Shown here piece after piece: positions 21,523 to 31,565 of a DNA stretch of 64,000 nucleotides (the first letter of the stretch is position 1; every line of letters starts with the position of its first letter). Below the pieces are notes generated by a model. It made no database searches, was not told the origin of the DNA, and saw only the letters and a list, made by a program, of their open reading frames with translations. The stretch lies in contig CM043965.1 in the NCBI GenBank assembly GCA_014529385.2, positions 14,390,912-14,454,911 on the forward strand, read 5' to 3'. Position numbers and translations under genes: made by a program. Origin of the DNA: Adiantum capillus-veneris (Eukaryota > Streptophyta > Polypodiopsida > Polypodiales > Pteridaceae).

Positions 21523-21847
21523 GGTAAATGCTGCACCTAATGTGAAAACTGCGCGAAAAGAGGAGAAACGAAGCGAGAACAACACATGCTATATAGCACA
21601 AACTGTAGAAGATTGTAAGGCACTTGTTATGCAAAAAATGGCAATGACACAAATTCTGCACAAAATGACGAAAGTGGAAACGGAGGCCGAAATGAGCCCG
21701 AATAAAAAATATAAGCAGATTGAGCTCAACAAGATAACCCGAAATTTTTGACGACCTACGAACGCTTGCCAAACCTCACTATAGTCGGAGAAAGTGAGCA
21801 GGCGTGTGCTGGAGTAGCTGGCGACTAAGCCGGGGAGGATGTAACCT

Positions 21848-21861
21848 GCTCTGATACCAAT
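21848..21861 (-). other. tRNA-Met primer-binding site of Copia A
   Basis: The minus strand reads TGGTATCAGAGC two bases after the 5' LTR. It is complementary to the 3' end of plant initiator tRNA-Met. Confidence 0.93.
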
Positions 21862-22087
21862 TGTTAGAATTAGGGTTGCAGATAAATGCACACATCTTGG
21901 AGAAGACGAAGGAAGCTCAAGGCACACAATAGAGATTGTGTTACTTAGTGTGCAATGGAAAGATAGATAGCCCTAGAGTGATGGGCGTATATACAATGCA
22001 CGGGGGAAAAAACCTCCTAAAGAGGGAAAAAAGGCCCCATGGTCCTAGTGTGTTCCCACACATCACTACCACATGTATATGGTAATA
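21862..22087 (-). repeat. 5' LTR of Copia A
   Basis: 226 bp, the partner of 16928-17154. The outer end is TATTACC instead of TGTTACC on the coding strand. Confidence 0.95.
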
Positions 22088-22092
22088 GGATT

Positions 22093-22606
22093 GTCCTCCA
22101 AGTTTAGCAATGCACATACTGACGCCTGCCAACGATGTCGATAATTTGTTCTGGTAATGAAGTCATCTCTTGTAGTGTTTGAGCTCAATATTTTGCAGAT
22201 TGGACAAAATAGAAATGCAAGGTGTTTGGTAGCGCTAGATTTCATGAGGACAATGCAATGCAAGAACTCTTTGCAAGACAGGCATCAAAAAATCAAAGCG
22301 CTAAGACAATAATAAGGTAGCGCTGGATACTAAAAACACAATATTGAATCTTTTCAGCGGGCAAGAAACCATAGAACTAATAGAAAAAAAAGCATTGGTG
22401 GTTTTTAATAAAGACATTGCTAATCTTGACTGCTCTATAGCGTTACCAGACAGTGCTATTATATGGCACCGCAGTAAAGAGCATGCAGGGCAAAGAGAGT
22501 GGGAGGTGCTTTCTTTTTGGCATCAAAACATAGTGGAGGAGATATCTACAATGTAGACATCAAAACTTAGTGTGTGTGAGAGAGATCTTGGGTGCATGCA
22601 AACAAG

Positions 22607-22669
<63 letters not shown>

Positions 22670-22768
22670 CATACACACTCACGCGTACAATTTTAAAACA
22701 CATCAGGAGATAGAAAGAGAAATCTTTCTTACTTCTCTCATGACATACATAGAGGGGGGGGGGGGGGG

Positions 22769-22840
<72 letters not shown>

Positions 22841-23273
22841 ACATCGATTATCTCGGCATTCAACATTGGCAAGGCATCTCCGTTAGGGATTTAATTAACA
22901 TGATCCACAAACACGCAAACATGTTAATAACATTGAGTAATCACTTTTCAAAATACTTGATCATATTAAATATTAATGTGACCTTCCTGTTAACCTACAA
23001 AAATCGTCCAGATCGATAAGCTTGCCGTGCTTTTTACATAGCTTGAGTGGCCTACTGAGATATATCAAAAGCTCGAAGGACCTGGTGGGCTATGTAAAAT
23101 GTCCATTGGGCCATCTTTTGTAAAACAAAAAGCAACCATATTTATCCTTTTGACTAGGAAGATCCCTAGAGAGCGTATCCTTGTACCAAATACAATTAGT
23201 TCTTCTTTGTGAATTGACTTAAGATTACTGCACCATAGGTCCTACTACTAGGTTGAATGTGATTCTTAATATG
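22093..23273. other. Spacer with GT, poly-G and GA simple repeats
   Basis: No gene is recognised. A GT tract occupies 22609-22659, and a G run with a GA tract occupies 22754-22839. The long open frames there are by-products of these repeats. The rest (22093-22560 and 22860-23273) shows no similarity to other parts of the window. Confidence 0.7.
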
Positions 23274-23305
23274 CATTAGGAGAAAGTTGGACTCACTTTT
23301 GGGCC
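23274..23305 (+). repeat. Left terminal inverted repeat
   Basis: 32 bases starting CATTAGGAGAAAGTTGG. It matches the reverse complement of 35998-36029 at 31 positions (G here, A there at base 16). Confidence 0.85.
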
Positions 23306-23739
23306 CTGTAAGAAGTGCCACGTCGGCTTAGAGAGAGAAAATGAAAATGTTAAAATGTGCATTTTATGTGATACTTTTTTGCGCAACAAAAAGCCAAAAT
23401 GACATTCTTTGGTAGGTAGCCGCCGTATTTATCATTCTTATCCTTCATTCTCTTGTCAGGAATCCAACTAATCGTATGACTAATGATTTGAAATGCCAAC
23501 TTACAAGCGTTACCTCCAGAAACATAAGCCACACGAACTCTATCAACTCTAAACTTGAGAATATGGTCTTCCCTCCCAAAACCTAAGATATTTCATGAGT
23601 TTCGAGTCTCCATCTTTTTCTCTATCAACTCTAGGAATGGAGAACTCTTCTTTTCCTGATGAAAACACCAATTTGAACTTGCAATCCTCAGCCCCTTCAT
23701 CTTTAACACTTACCCAAAGAAAGAACACACATCATCTTC

Positions 23740-26211
23740 ATGTTGATGTATTGCAAGAGTACGCACCATTGTAGAAACGTAGGAGGGAGTCTTTCTTATC
23801 TCAACGGGAGAAAGAACTTAGAAGGACAAACAAGGAAGATCATTTGGATTTCTGGAGATGGGTCTATTTATCCAAAGGATCCTACGACAAATGCGCCACC
23901 TCCCTTTGCTAATATCACTAACCTCTTATATTTCACGGGCGATGGCAAGGATGGGCTATTGGGATACACCGAACATTTGGAAATGAGAGGATTGAATGCA
24001 GAAACGCAAAGAAACTTCCTGGAGATGGAGAACATGCAGCTGAAGAAACTTAATGAAGCATGCTCTCAAAAGATTTCATCAAACAAAGAGACAATCCAAG
24101 GCCTTGAGAAGAAGATCACAAGTTTGCGAGAGAAAGACATTGTGCTTGGTAGTCAGAAAAGAAAACGAGATTTGTGCAACATTGAGAATATGAAGATTGG
24201 TAGTGGTGGCCTGAAAAAATAAATACGATCTTTAAGGTAACTCGAAGTTTGTTTCTACTTTTGTATCTTCAATGTGCTTCACTAAGAAATGGATACACTT
24301 TCCTATACATGATCATAACGCATGGTGCTTTTTTGGCAGGTCTTTACTGCATCCAAACTCAAACGGTGCAGGCTTCAATGCCGGAGTGCATTACAGCCAT
24401 GTAGTTCCAAAAGAAGTAGTCGAAGAGATGATAACTCACAAAAAATTTCGTAAGTTGAAAGGGAGGCTCCTTACCTCCTTCATGAAAGAGAATCAGCTGG
24501 AACCAATGGAAGTGCAAGCAATACTTGATGAGAGTGGCATCTCGCAGATGGGATACAGGGCACTCTTCAAAGCATTAGCTAAAAAGTCTCAAAATAAACT
24601 ACAGAGAGGATCATTGCTACCAAAGCCATCACATGTAAAGACTGCTCTTCGCAGGTACATAAATGATGAGGTGTTTGAGAAACTTGGGTCACCATTCCAT
24701 ATTGAAGCAACGTTCTTAGGCAAGGGTGGCATAGAGATACAGTTTAACGAGCACAACAACCTCTTCGTTGATCTTGAAGCATTGCAAAGGTATGCAGTTC
24801 ACTTCTTTGACATCAGTCGAGAGGAGTGCGATGGGGTTCTCAAGTTTGTTTTGAAGCTCAATGAGTGCGAGGTCCTGAAGAACAAGAAGCTAAAGAGAGT
24901 TACCATTACCCTCATGAACAGAGCTCTGGATCCATCAATAACGAAAGAGGATCCATGATACTTCAGCGTGCAATCCGAAAACAACATTCTAACTCTAGGA
25001 TCATTTTAGGTATACTTCGTTCAGTCTATGATAACAAAAATATTGATTATTTGGTTGTTGATTTTGTGTTTTCATTTTTCACTGCAGGTTGATAAGGAAA
25101 ATTTTGAAATCCTCGATTGGGTTTTTAGTCAAACCCAAATTCCTTCTATCATCAATGAACAAAGAAACGGAGCCGTTCTTTCAGTGGAAGGATTTGGTGA
25201 CTATACAGTGGAATGGCACATGGCAGGTGACTTAAGGACTCTTAAGTGTATGTACAACATAACACACGGAGCAGTTGTGGCAAATCCATGCTTATATTGC
25301 ATGGCTGATGCATAATCTCTTGAGAGTGTGCAATGGAATAGAGCTCCCAACAAACATCTTCAAGATAAAACTTTTAGACCAGTGCTTGATATTCCTCTGA
25401 GTAGAGTTCACCTCTGTACACTTCATGCACTCTGTTGAATAATTGAAAAGGTGGTTCATTTGTACATATGTTTTGCATGGACATTAAAGCCAGAGAGTGA
25501 GTCGAAAAGAGTGATCAAAGCATTAGAGGGAGTGCTCTCAGACATTGATTTGCATAGAGGCAATGTCAAAATTGAAGAGGACCCTAAGATGTCTCAAAGT
25601 TGGTACAAGGTACCTAGGAAAGCATCAATAGGCGGTGTGAAGGCAAGAAGGTTTCTTGGGTTTAGCCTCAAAGATTCAGATAGAGAAGAAAGGAGAAACC
25701 TGTTCAACAAATGGAAACAGTTACATAAAGTGGTTAAAGACAATGCTGGTGGTGGGGCAATCCAGAATCACAAGGAGAACGTGTGGAAATCACTAGATAA
25801 AATTTTCCACTACGTTGAGCAGCATTCTTGGGACCAAAGTAAGCTCACATCATTTAAAGAAGCCTTGCTGGATTGGAAAAAGGCTTACCTTACAGGGTGG
25901 GGTGGGCAACATATCACACATTACGTGGTGGGTTAGCATTCTACATATACAAAACAAAATTTTAAATTGTACTCTACTGACCATTTTGTTTTATTTTAAT
26001 GAAGCACATATTGTTCAACCATGGTCCATATTTTGCCAAGACATACGGCTCACTATCAATATGGTCCACACAAGGCATGGAAAAAACCCACTACATGGCA
26101 AGAACAGGTTATTTTAAGCACACTAGACATGGGGGAGGAAAGGATAAGGCCAATAGCCTATTAGAGTTACACCAATGGACTTATAGACGACTAATTCATG
26201 AAGCAAGGTAG
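23740..26211 (+). pseudogene. DDE-transposase-like gene, five exons, decayed
   Basis: The 5' part (to about 24235) is a coiled coil (MENMQLKKLNEACSQKISSN). After an intron ending at 24339, the second exon runs through EVVEEMITHKKFRKLKGRLL to RVTITLMNRALDP. An intron at 25010-25087 leads to the third exon with AGDLRTLKCMYNITHGAVVA and PCLYC. A last intron (25928-26004) joins HITHYV to HILFNHGPYFAKTYGSL and QGMEKTHYMARTGYF. I infer catalytic Asp in GDLRTL and Glu in GMEKTH, by analogy with uncharacterised transposase-like families that share these blocks. In-frame stops at 24956, 25007, 25313 and 25433 show decay. It is the best candidate for the mobility enzyme of the element. Confidence 0.65.
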
Positions 26212-26614
26212 AAGGAACTTCTTAAGAGTTCAAAAATTACACGGTCTTTACAACACATCTGCAAAGAGAAGAAACAGATGGCTTGGGGGAGCTTCAAATG
26301 TGGGGGAGTGCCATGCGAGGTGGCGCAGGTCACGAGTCAGGAGCGGGAGAAGATGGACCTGAGCCCATAGTTTTTATCCTCTTCGATGTGCAAGCTCTGT
26401 AGACGATCTCATTCCTCTATTGATGGCAGCATCCCCACGGGCATTAGGCGTCTTCTTTTCCTCAGAGACAGCCGCTTGTTGTATGGATCTAAGCTCTTCG
26501 GGTCTTCAACCCCTGCAGAGCCAGAGCCTGAGCTGTGTATGACATGAAATAGGGGGCTCTGAGTGCTTGCGGCACCCATACCCAATGCCAAATACGCGTA
26601 GAGAAAACTGTTTC
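26212..26614. other. Intergenic DNA between convergent genes
   Basis: This lies between the 3' ends of two convergent genes. It is GC-richer than the flanks. A plus-strand frame continues a short way past the transposase-like stop at 26211, but no further motif is recognised. Confidence 0.4.
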
Positions 26615-28103
26615 TCAATCAAAATTAGTCTTTCTGCGTTTAGTGGGAGGGGGTTCCCACCACACAATCTTGTAATTCATTGAAAACAGTGGGAACTTTG
26701 CATTGTCCTTGGAGTATTCCTTGTGGTATATTATGATCTACATAAAAATTGTAATGAATTTATGGGCCGTAAGTGAGATGAGTACAATTGCCAAGTACTT
26801 GAATTTTTTCTACAAACCTTTTTGTGGTTGAAACGCCCGATGTAGTGAGACAACGCCTCATCCTTGCCTTGGACTCCAGTGGCAAGCCCTTGCCATGAGC
26901 CTTCCGCTCTTCTAAGGAAACTATTGTCATACACTAGCACCTGTCAACACAAAAAACAATCATGATATTTTATCACTGGGCCATCTCTAATACCATCTGA
27001 ATGCATGACAAAAGTTACCATCTGATTCTCGTCCATTTCTAGCATCGACCTCCCCCACAAGTGAATAGACCGACTATTCATTATCTGATCTCTGGGTGCC
27101 ACGGGCCTACCCATGTTTTCCAAGCCGAGTTGTTTTGTTGTCGATTCAAACTGCTCATCTGTTGGCAAATTGGCCTCTTTGGACTTCGCTTCATTGAATG
27201 TATCTTTGATTAGTTGCCACCTTGAAGTGAACTGTGAGTCGTGGACAACTATGTCAGCAATAAGATGTTGGTCCACTTCATCATCATCCACAAACCCCAT
27301 GTCTGCCTCACAAAATTTGCAATTGCAGCTTGGCAGTAGTCCTCCCGTATATTGAGCTCATGCATGATATCTGTGAGCAGAACATAGTGGGTGTTGCCCG
27401 CCATAGCAAAGCTGGGAGCACAATTCAGAGGCAAAGTCACTTCCTTACTTGGGCTTTCTTGCTTGCACCCTATTGCTGCATCCGCAAGAGAAGTAAGAGT
27501 TAAGCCCCCATCAAAGCTTTCCTTTAATACCTCTACTCGCTCTTCTTCTAGTTCGAACTGCACCTCCACATCCTCTACCTCTTTCTCCAGTGCCAATGGA
27601 CAACTACCGAAATTTGTTGACTAGGAAGTCTCTAACTCACCATCCGTCTGCAAGTATAAGTAATAGACAAACCCATGGTAGAATTCCACTAAGCGACACT
27701 TTTTGAAGTGTTTCATACACCTGTCTTGTATAAGCAGTGCATTGGAGGGACACTTTTCTAGACAACGATTCAGTCTTCTTGAAGCACTCTTGTTAGGGTC
27801 AAGGTCAGCTGGGTGCACATATCTCATGCCATCAGCTGTCATGGAATTGTCACAAGTGATTGCCTCATACTGTTGCAAATGGGTTTGTAGGTACTCAAAT
27901 GAGCAATCTATAATCCTCTGTATAGAAAACTCTGCATTAAACATTCCTGATAGTTTTGGTGCACGGTGATGAGCACGGGCGTTGTATAAGAACGTGAATA
28001 GTTTTTCTTCACATGTATCCTTGCTCACAACGTTTGTCTCCAGGACTATGATCCCCATGACTGAAAGAAAAAGCAAGCCAAAACTATTTGGTGTCATAAC
28101 CAA
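26615..28103 (-). pseudogene. Unrecognised gene with at least three exons
   Basis: On the minus strand a long first visible exon starts after an acceptor at about 28060 (pyrimidine tract then CAG) and runs to 27019. A TAG lies at 27621 and a frameshift near 27330. A 78-bp intron (26941-27018) and an 80-bp intron (26738-26817) follow, both GT-AG and both keeping phase. The protein has Cys-rich spots (RCLEKCPSNALLIQDRC), an acidic Glu-rich region, then VLVYDNSFLRRAEGSWQGLA and the end FSMNYKIVWWEPPPTKRRK, a likely nuclear signal. The 5' exon is not found. No family is recognised, so the role in the element is unknown. Confidence 0.55.
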
Positions 28104-28355
28104 GCGAATATTGAGCCTCGAGTAACCCTCAAGGTCTCTATTCGCTTGGTACTATCCCGTGCACTAATGTCATAAAAGGTGATGTCACTTCAGTCAGAAC
28201 CAAGCGAATAGGGGCCCCAAGAATCTCCAAAGGGCCTCATTCGCTTCGTTCTGTCCCGTGTGCTAATGTCATAAAAGGTGACGGCACTTGAGTCAAAACC
28301 AAGCAAATAGGGGCCCCGAGAATCTCCGAAGGGCCCTATTGGATTGGTTTTGACC
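28099..28355. repeat. Three hairpins of the ACCAAGCGAATA type
   Basis: Inverted repeats lie at 28099-28150, 28195-28252 and 28292-28355. Each has an arm containing ACCAAGCGAATA or a close variant and the complementary TATTCGCTTGGT. They are spaced about 96 bases apart, with GTGCTAATGTCATAAAAGGT between them. Confidence 0.8.
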
Positions 28356-28711
28356 CAAGCATTCAGAACAGGTGGATAAGAACAGAGCATTTAATGTTAT
28401 CAGTGATAGATATATAGGCCTACTCACTCACTATGCCCAAACTCAAGCACGGTCACATAAGGAGTAATTATTCCAACCATGCGGTGCGAGACTTCTAATC
28501 TTACCCTAACGCAGTGGCTTTGGTGCGCACACAGTTAACAGTACATAGGAAGGGGAGAGAGGTAGGGAGAAAGAACTTGTCTCTGCAATATCCAATGGCG
28601 CCGAGATGGATGGTGATATCGCAGGCTGCTAACAGCAAGAACCAGAAGGTGGCGATGGCGATGGCGACGCGGTAGCAAAGGACTCAACCCAGTGGAGGTC
28701 GCTCAACGCAG
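28356..28711. other. Spacer upstream of the 122-bp repeats
   Basis: No firm gene. A plus-strand ATG at 28594 begins MAPRWMVISQAANSKNQ and stops after 26 codons. It could be a start of a plus-strand gene that continues into the repeats. Confidence 0.3.
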
Positions 28712-29077
28712 GATCACGAGAGGTGGCCAAGGGGAAGAGCGCACAAAAGGCAAAGGCAACGGCGATCTGTTTGTTATACTTGGAGATGGAGATGGCGATT
28801 GCAAGGGCGATCGACGTCTGACTCTAAACGTAGGATCACGAGATGTGGCCAAGGGGAAGATTGCAAAAAAGGCAAAGGCAATGGCGATCTGTTTGTTCCA
28901 CTTGGAGATGGAGATGGCGATTGCAAGGGCGATCGACGTCTGACTCTAAACGTAGGATCACGAGATGTGGCCAAGGGGAAGATCGCAAAAAAGGCAAAGG
29001 CAATGGCGATCTGTTTGTTCCACTTGGAGATGGAGATGGCGACTGCAAGGGCAATTGGCATGTGTCTGACTCTAAAC
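28712..29077 (+). repeat. Three tandem copies of a 122-bp repeat
   Basis: Copies begin with GATCACGAGA at 28712, 28834 and 28956 and are almost identical. The period is not a multiple of three, and plus-strand frames stay open through all copies in rotated phases (AKAMAICLFHLEMEMA, GKGNGDLFVPLGDGDGD and a Trp/Arg-rich third reading). A plus-strand frame runs on to about 29219 (QIPMQYDLPTIISGIIMHIS) and ends at a donor (GAG then GTAAGC), so a coding exon is possible. Confidence 0.8.
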
Positions 29078-29524
29078 GGTCACTCGAAAAAGGCACGTGG
29101 GTTGCACTCACAAGGACAATCAGTAATAAATGGGCTCAGATTCCCATGCAGTACGATTTACCAACCATAATCTCGGGTATAATCATGCACATAAGTGAAG
29201 TTGTCACCCTCGCCGAGGTAAGCATTCTAAGTTTAGAGGCAATACCCCCGCCAAACATTTCAACTATACCCTCACCCCAGATGAGCACTCTTTTGCCTCT
29301 TTTCAGGTCCTCTACTCCCCATCATTTTAATTAACTCTACCCCCATCGACGCTACGCGGTAAGTAAACCATCCCAACCCTTTTTGTGCATCTACTCTTAC
29401 TCTCTAGTTCTCCTCCTTTTTGCATCCTTCTCTTACTCCTATTCTGCAATGCTTTAGTGACGCAGAACTCTACACACAGTGAAGAGGTATGCTACTACAC
29501 TTTTGTGCACTTGTATTTTGTGTA
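29078..29524 (+). other. Possible exon end and spacer
   Basis: The open frame from the 122-bp repeats continues to 29219 and ends at a GTAAGC donor. Beyond it the sequence is pyrimidine-rich and shows no further motif. Confidence 0.3.
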
Positions 29525-31498
29525 GTCAGTACCAAGCGAATAAGGGAAGGTAAACCCTGTCTGTTGCACCTGTTCTCTTGGTACTGACCATCGTCTTTAT
29601 TAAGGATGTTTGCTATTACACTTTTCTAAGGTCAGTACCAAGCGAATAAGGGAAGGCCACTTTGTTCGATGCACCTGTTCGCTTGGTACTGACCTCGGAA
29701 AATATAAGTGATGTCTGCTATTACACTTTTCTGAGGTCAGTACTAAGCAAATAAGGGGAAGGTAAACCCTGTTTGTTGCGGGTTTAGGGGTTTTTTACCA
29801 AATACGCGTTTTGAATTTATAAGGGAGCAGCAAAATTACAACTTAACACCCTTGTATGGGGTTTTGAGTTAGAAAACACTAGGGACAGGCACAAAGGCCA
29901 AGTTTCAGACTTTACAAAAAGTGGCCTACTAATTTCCAGGGGTTTAGGGTTGGGAATAACCAGTTAGAAGTTAATCCTTTTCCTTCACAGCCAGACTATC
30001 TCTTCCTGAAGCTTGTTGGCAAAGTTCAGGGCTTCCTCATATTTACTGGCTAGCTCAATCACTTCATCCTTCATCTCCTGTAGCCAATTATAGAGAGCAT
30101 CTAGAGAGCCATTCTCGGCGAGCAATCGCTGCAGGTCTTCAGGCCTTCCTGCTTCCATAGAGTCTTTGAGGATTGAGACTCTGTGCCTGCAGATCCTCAT
30201 TTGTTCCAGCTTGAGGCTAGCATCCTACACAGAGCATTTAGCAAAAAAGATCTTAAAACTAGGAGCTTGGAAATTGGGAACAAAAAGGAAATAATTACCA
30301 GCGGCTTACCTCAAGGATTGACTCCAGTGTTGACAGCAGCCACTCTCGGGTTGTGTCGATCAAGAACGCTAAGTGTACCATCGGGGGAGGGCCAAGGGGG
30401 GACCTCATGAGGAGGGCACGGATGCATCCTGTTGGCGCTACGGGAGTGTCCCTTGGAAAGGCATCACCACTATTCTAAGCTTCTCGTAGTTGCTCTGCGA
30501 AACCTTGAGGGAGGTTCTGAAAAAACTGTTGGTTAAATAGACTAGATAGACATGCCTGAAAAGCAGGGCCTGGGTTTTGGCTGATGAGTGGTCTGTGAGG
30601 CGGTGGTACCGCCATGAGTTTTCATGAGAGGTAGACGTGGGAGGGAGAAGCAATGGTACCACCCCCCTGATTTAGGGGAGGTGATGGGAGGGAACGACAT
30701 GACAATTAGGACCGCATGGACTTAAACATATCCTTCACGTTGGTATTTTGTTGCAGGGGATGCAAACCTGTTTGCTTGCTATTACACTTTTCTGAGGTCA
30801 CTACCAAGCGAATATGGGAAGGCAAACTCTTTTCGATGCACCTGTTCGCTTGGTACTGGCCTCAAAAAATATATGTGATGCCTACTATTACACTTTTTTG
30901 AGGTCAATACCAAGCGAATAAGGGAAGGCAAACTCTTTTTGATGCACCTGTTTGCTTGGTACTGACCTCAGAAAATATAAGTGATGTCTGCTATTACTAT
31001 TTTTTGAAGTCACTACCAAGCGAATAAGGGAAGGCAAACTCTTTCCGATCCACCTGTTCGCTTGGTACTGACCTCAAAAAATATAAGTGATGTCTGCTAT
31101 TACTATTTTCTGAGGTCACTATCAAGCGAATAAGGGAAGAAAAACTCTTTCCGATGCACCTGTTCGCTTGGTAATGGCCTCAAAAAATATAAGTGATGTC
31201 TGCTATTACACTTTTTTGAGGTCAGTACCAAGCAAATAAGAGAAGGAAAACTCTTCCCGATGCACCTATTCGCTTGGTACTGACCTCAAAAAATATAAGT
31301 GATGTCTACTATTACTATTTTTTGAGGTCACTACCAAGCGAATAAGGGAAGGCAAACTCTTTCTGATGCACCTGTTTGCTTGGTACTGACCTCAAAAAAT
31401 ATAAGTGATGTCTGCTATTGCACTTTTCTGAGGTCAGTACCAAGCGAATAAGGGAAGGCAAACTCTATCCGATGCACCTGTTTGCTTTGTACTGACCT
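29525..31498. repeat. Array of about ten long hairpins, 106-108-bp period
   Basis: Each unit has an arm GGTCAGTACCAAGCGAATA, a loop of about 30 bases and the complementary TTCGCTTGGTACTGACC, then AAAAAATATAAGTGATGTCT. Units start near 29525, 29630, 29733 (left arm only), 30794, 30899, 31006, 31112, 31217, 31323 and 31430. The third is interrupted at about 29780-30765 by the coiled-coil gene. Arms of 17-20 pairs would form stable stems in single-stranded DNA or RNA. Confidence 0.88.
29985..30615 (-). pseudogene. Small two-exon gene with C-terminal coiled coil
   Basis: The first exon, 30615-30310, starts MAVPPPHRPLISQNPGPAF. A donor (GAG then GTAAGCC) and an acceptor (TGTGTAG then GATGCT) bound an 85-base intron, and the phase is kept. 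The second exon, 30224-29985, encodes a strongly helical, Leu/Glu-rich segment (LQEMKDEVIELASKYEEALN) and a stop. One TAG lies in exon 1 near 30478. The product would be about 181 residues. No family is recognised. It could be a scaffold or DNA-end-binding partner, but that is a guess. It sits inside the hairpin array. Confidence 0.55.
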
Positions 31499-31565
31499 TT
31501 TCTGAAATCTTAAGTCCCTTGTGCTGACAAATGAAATGTCATTTTCTGTTATGCTGTTTGTAGAG

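Larger units (their letters stand above)
16928..22087 (-). mobile_element. Copia element A, full length, decayed
   Basis: This is a 5.16-kb Ty1/Copia retrotransposon on the minus strand. It has 5-bp duplications GGATT at 16923-16927 and 22088-22092, short LTRs, a tRNA-Met primer site and a polypurine tract. Protein order is gag, CCHC knuckle, protease, integrase, reverse transcriptase, RNase H, which is diagnostic for Copia. The LTRs differ at about 20 positions in 227 by eye, so the insertion is old. Many stops and shifts break the polyprotein. It belongs to the same family as Copia B and the fragments C. Confidence 0.95.

Noticed and set aside
22560-22886. Protein-coding frames through GT and GA tracts
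   Set aside because: The frames on both strands are products of dinucleotide repeats and have no domain.
26615-28103. KDZ (Kyakuja-Dileera-Zisupton) transposase
   Set aside because: I looked for the characteristic KDZ core blocks and could not find them, here or in 23740-26211.
29525-31498. CRISPR-like array of regular repeats and spacers
   Set aside because: The whole 106-108-bp unit is repeated, including the would-be spacers, each unit is a long inverted repeat, and the context is plant DNA without cas genes.
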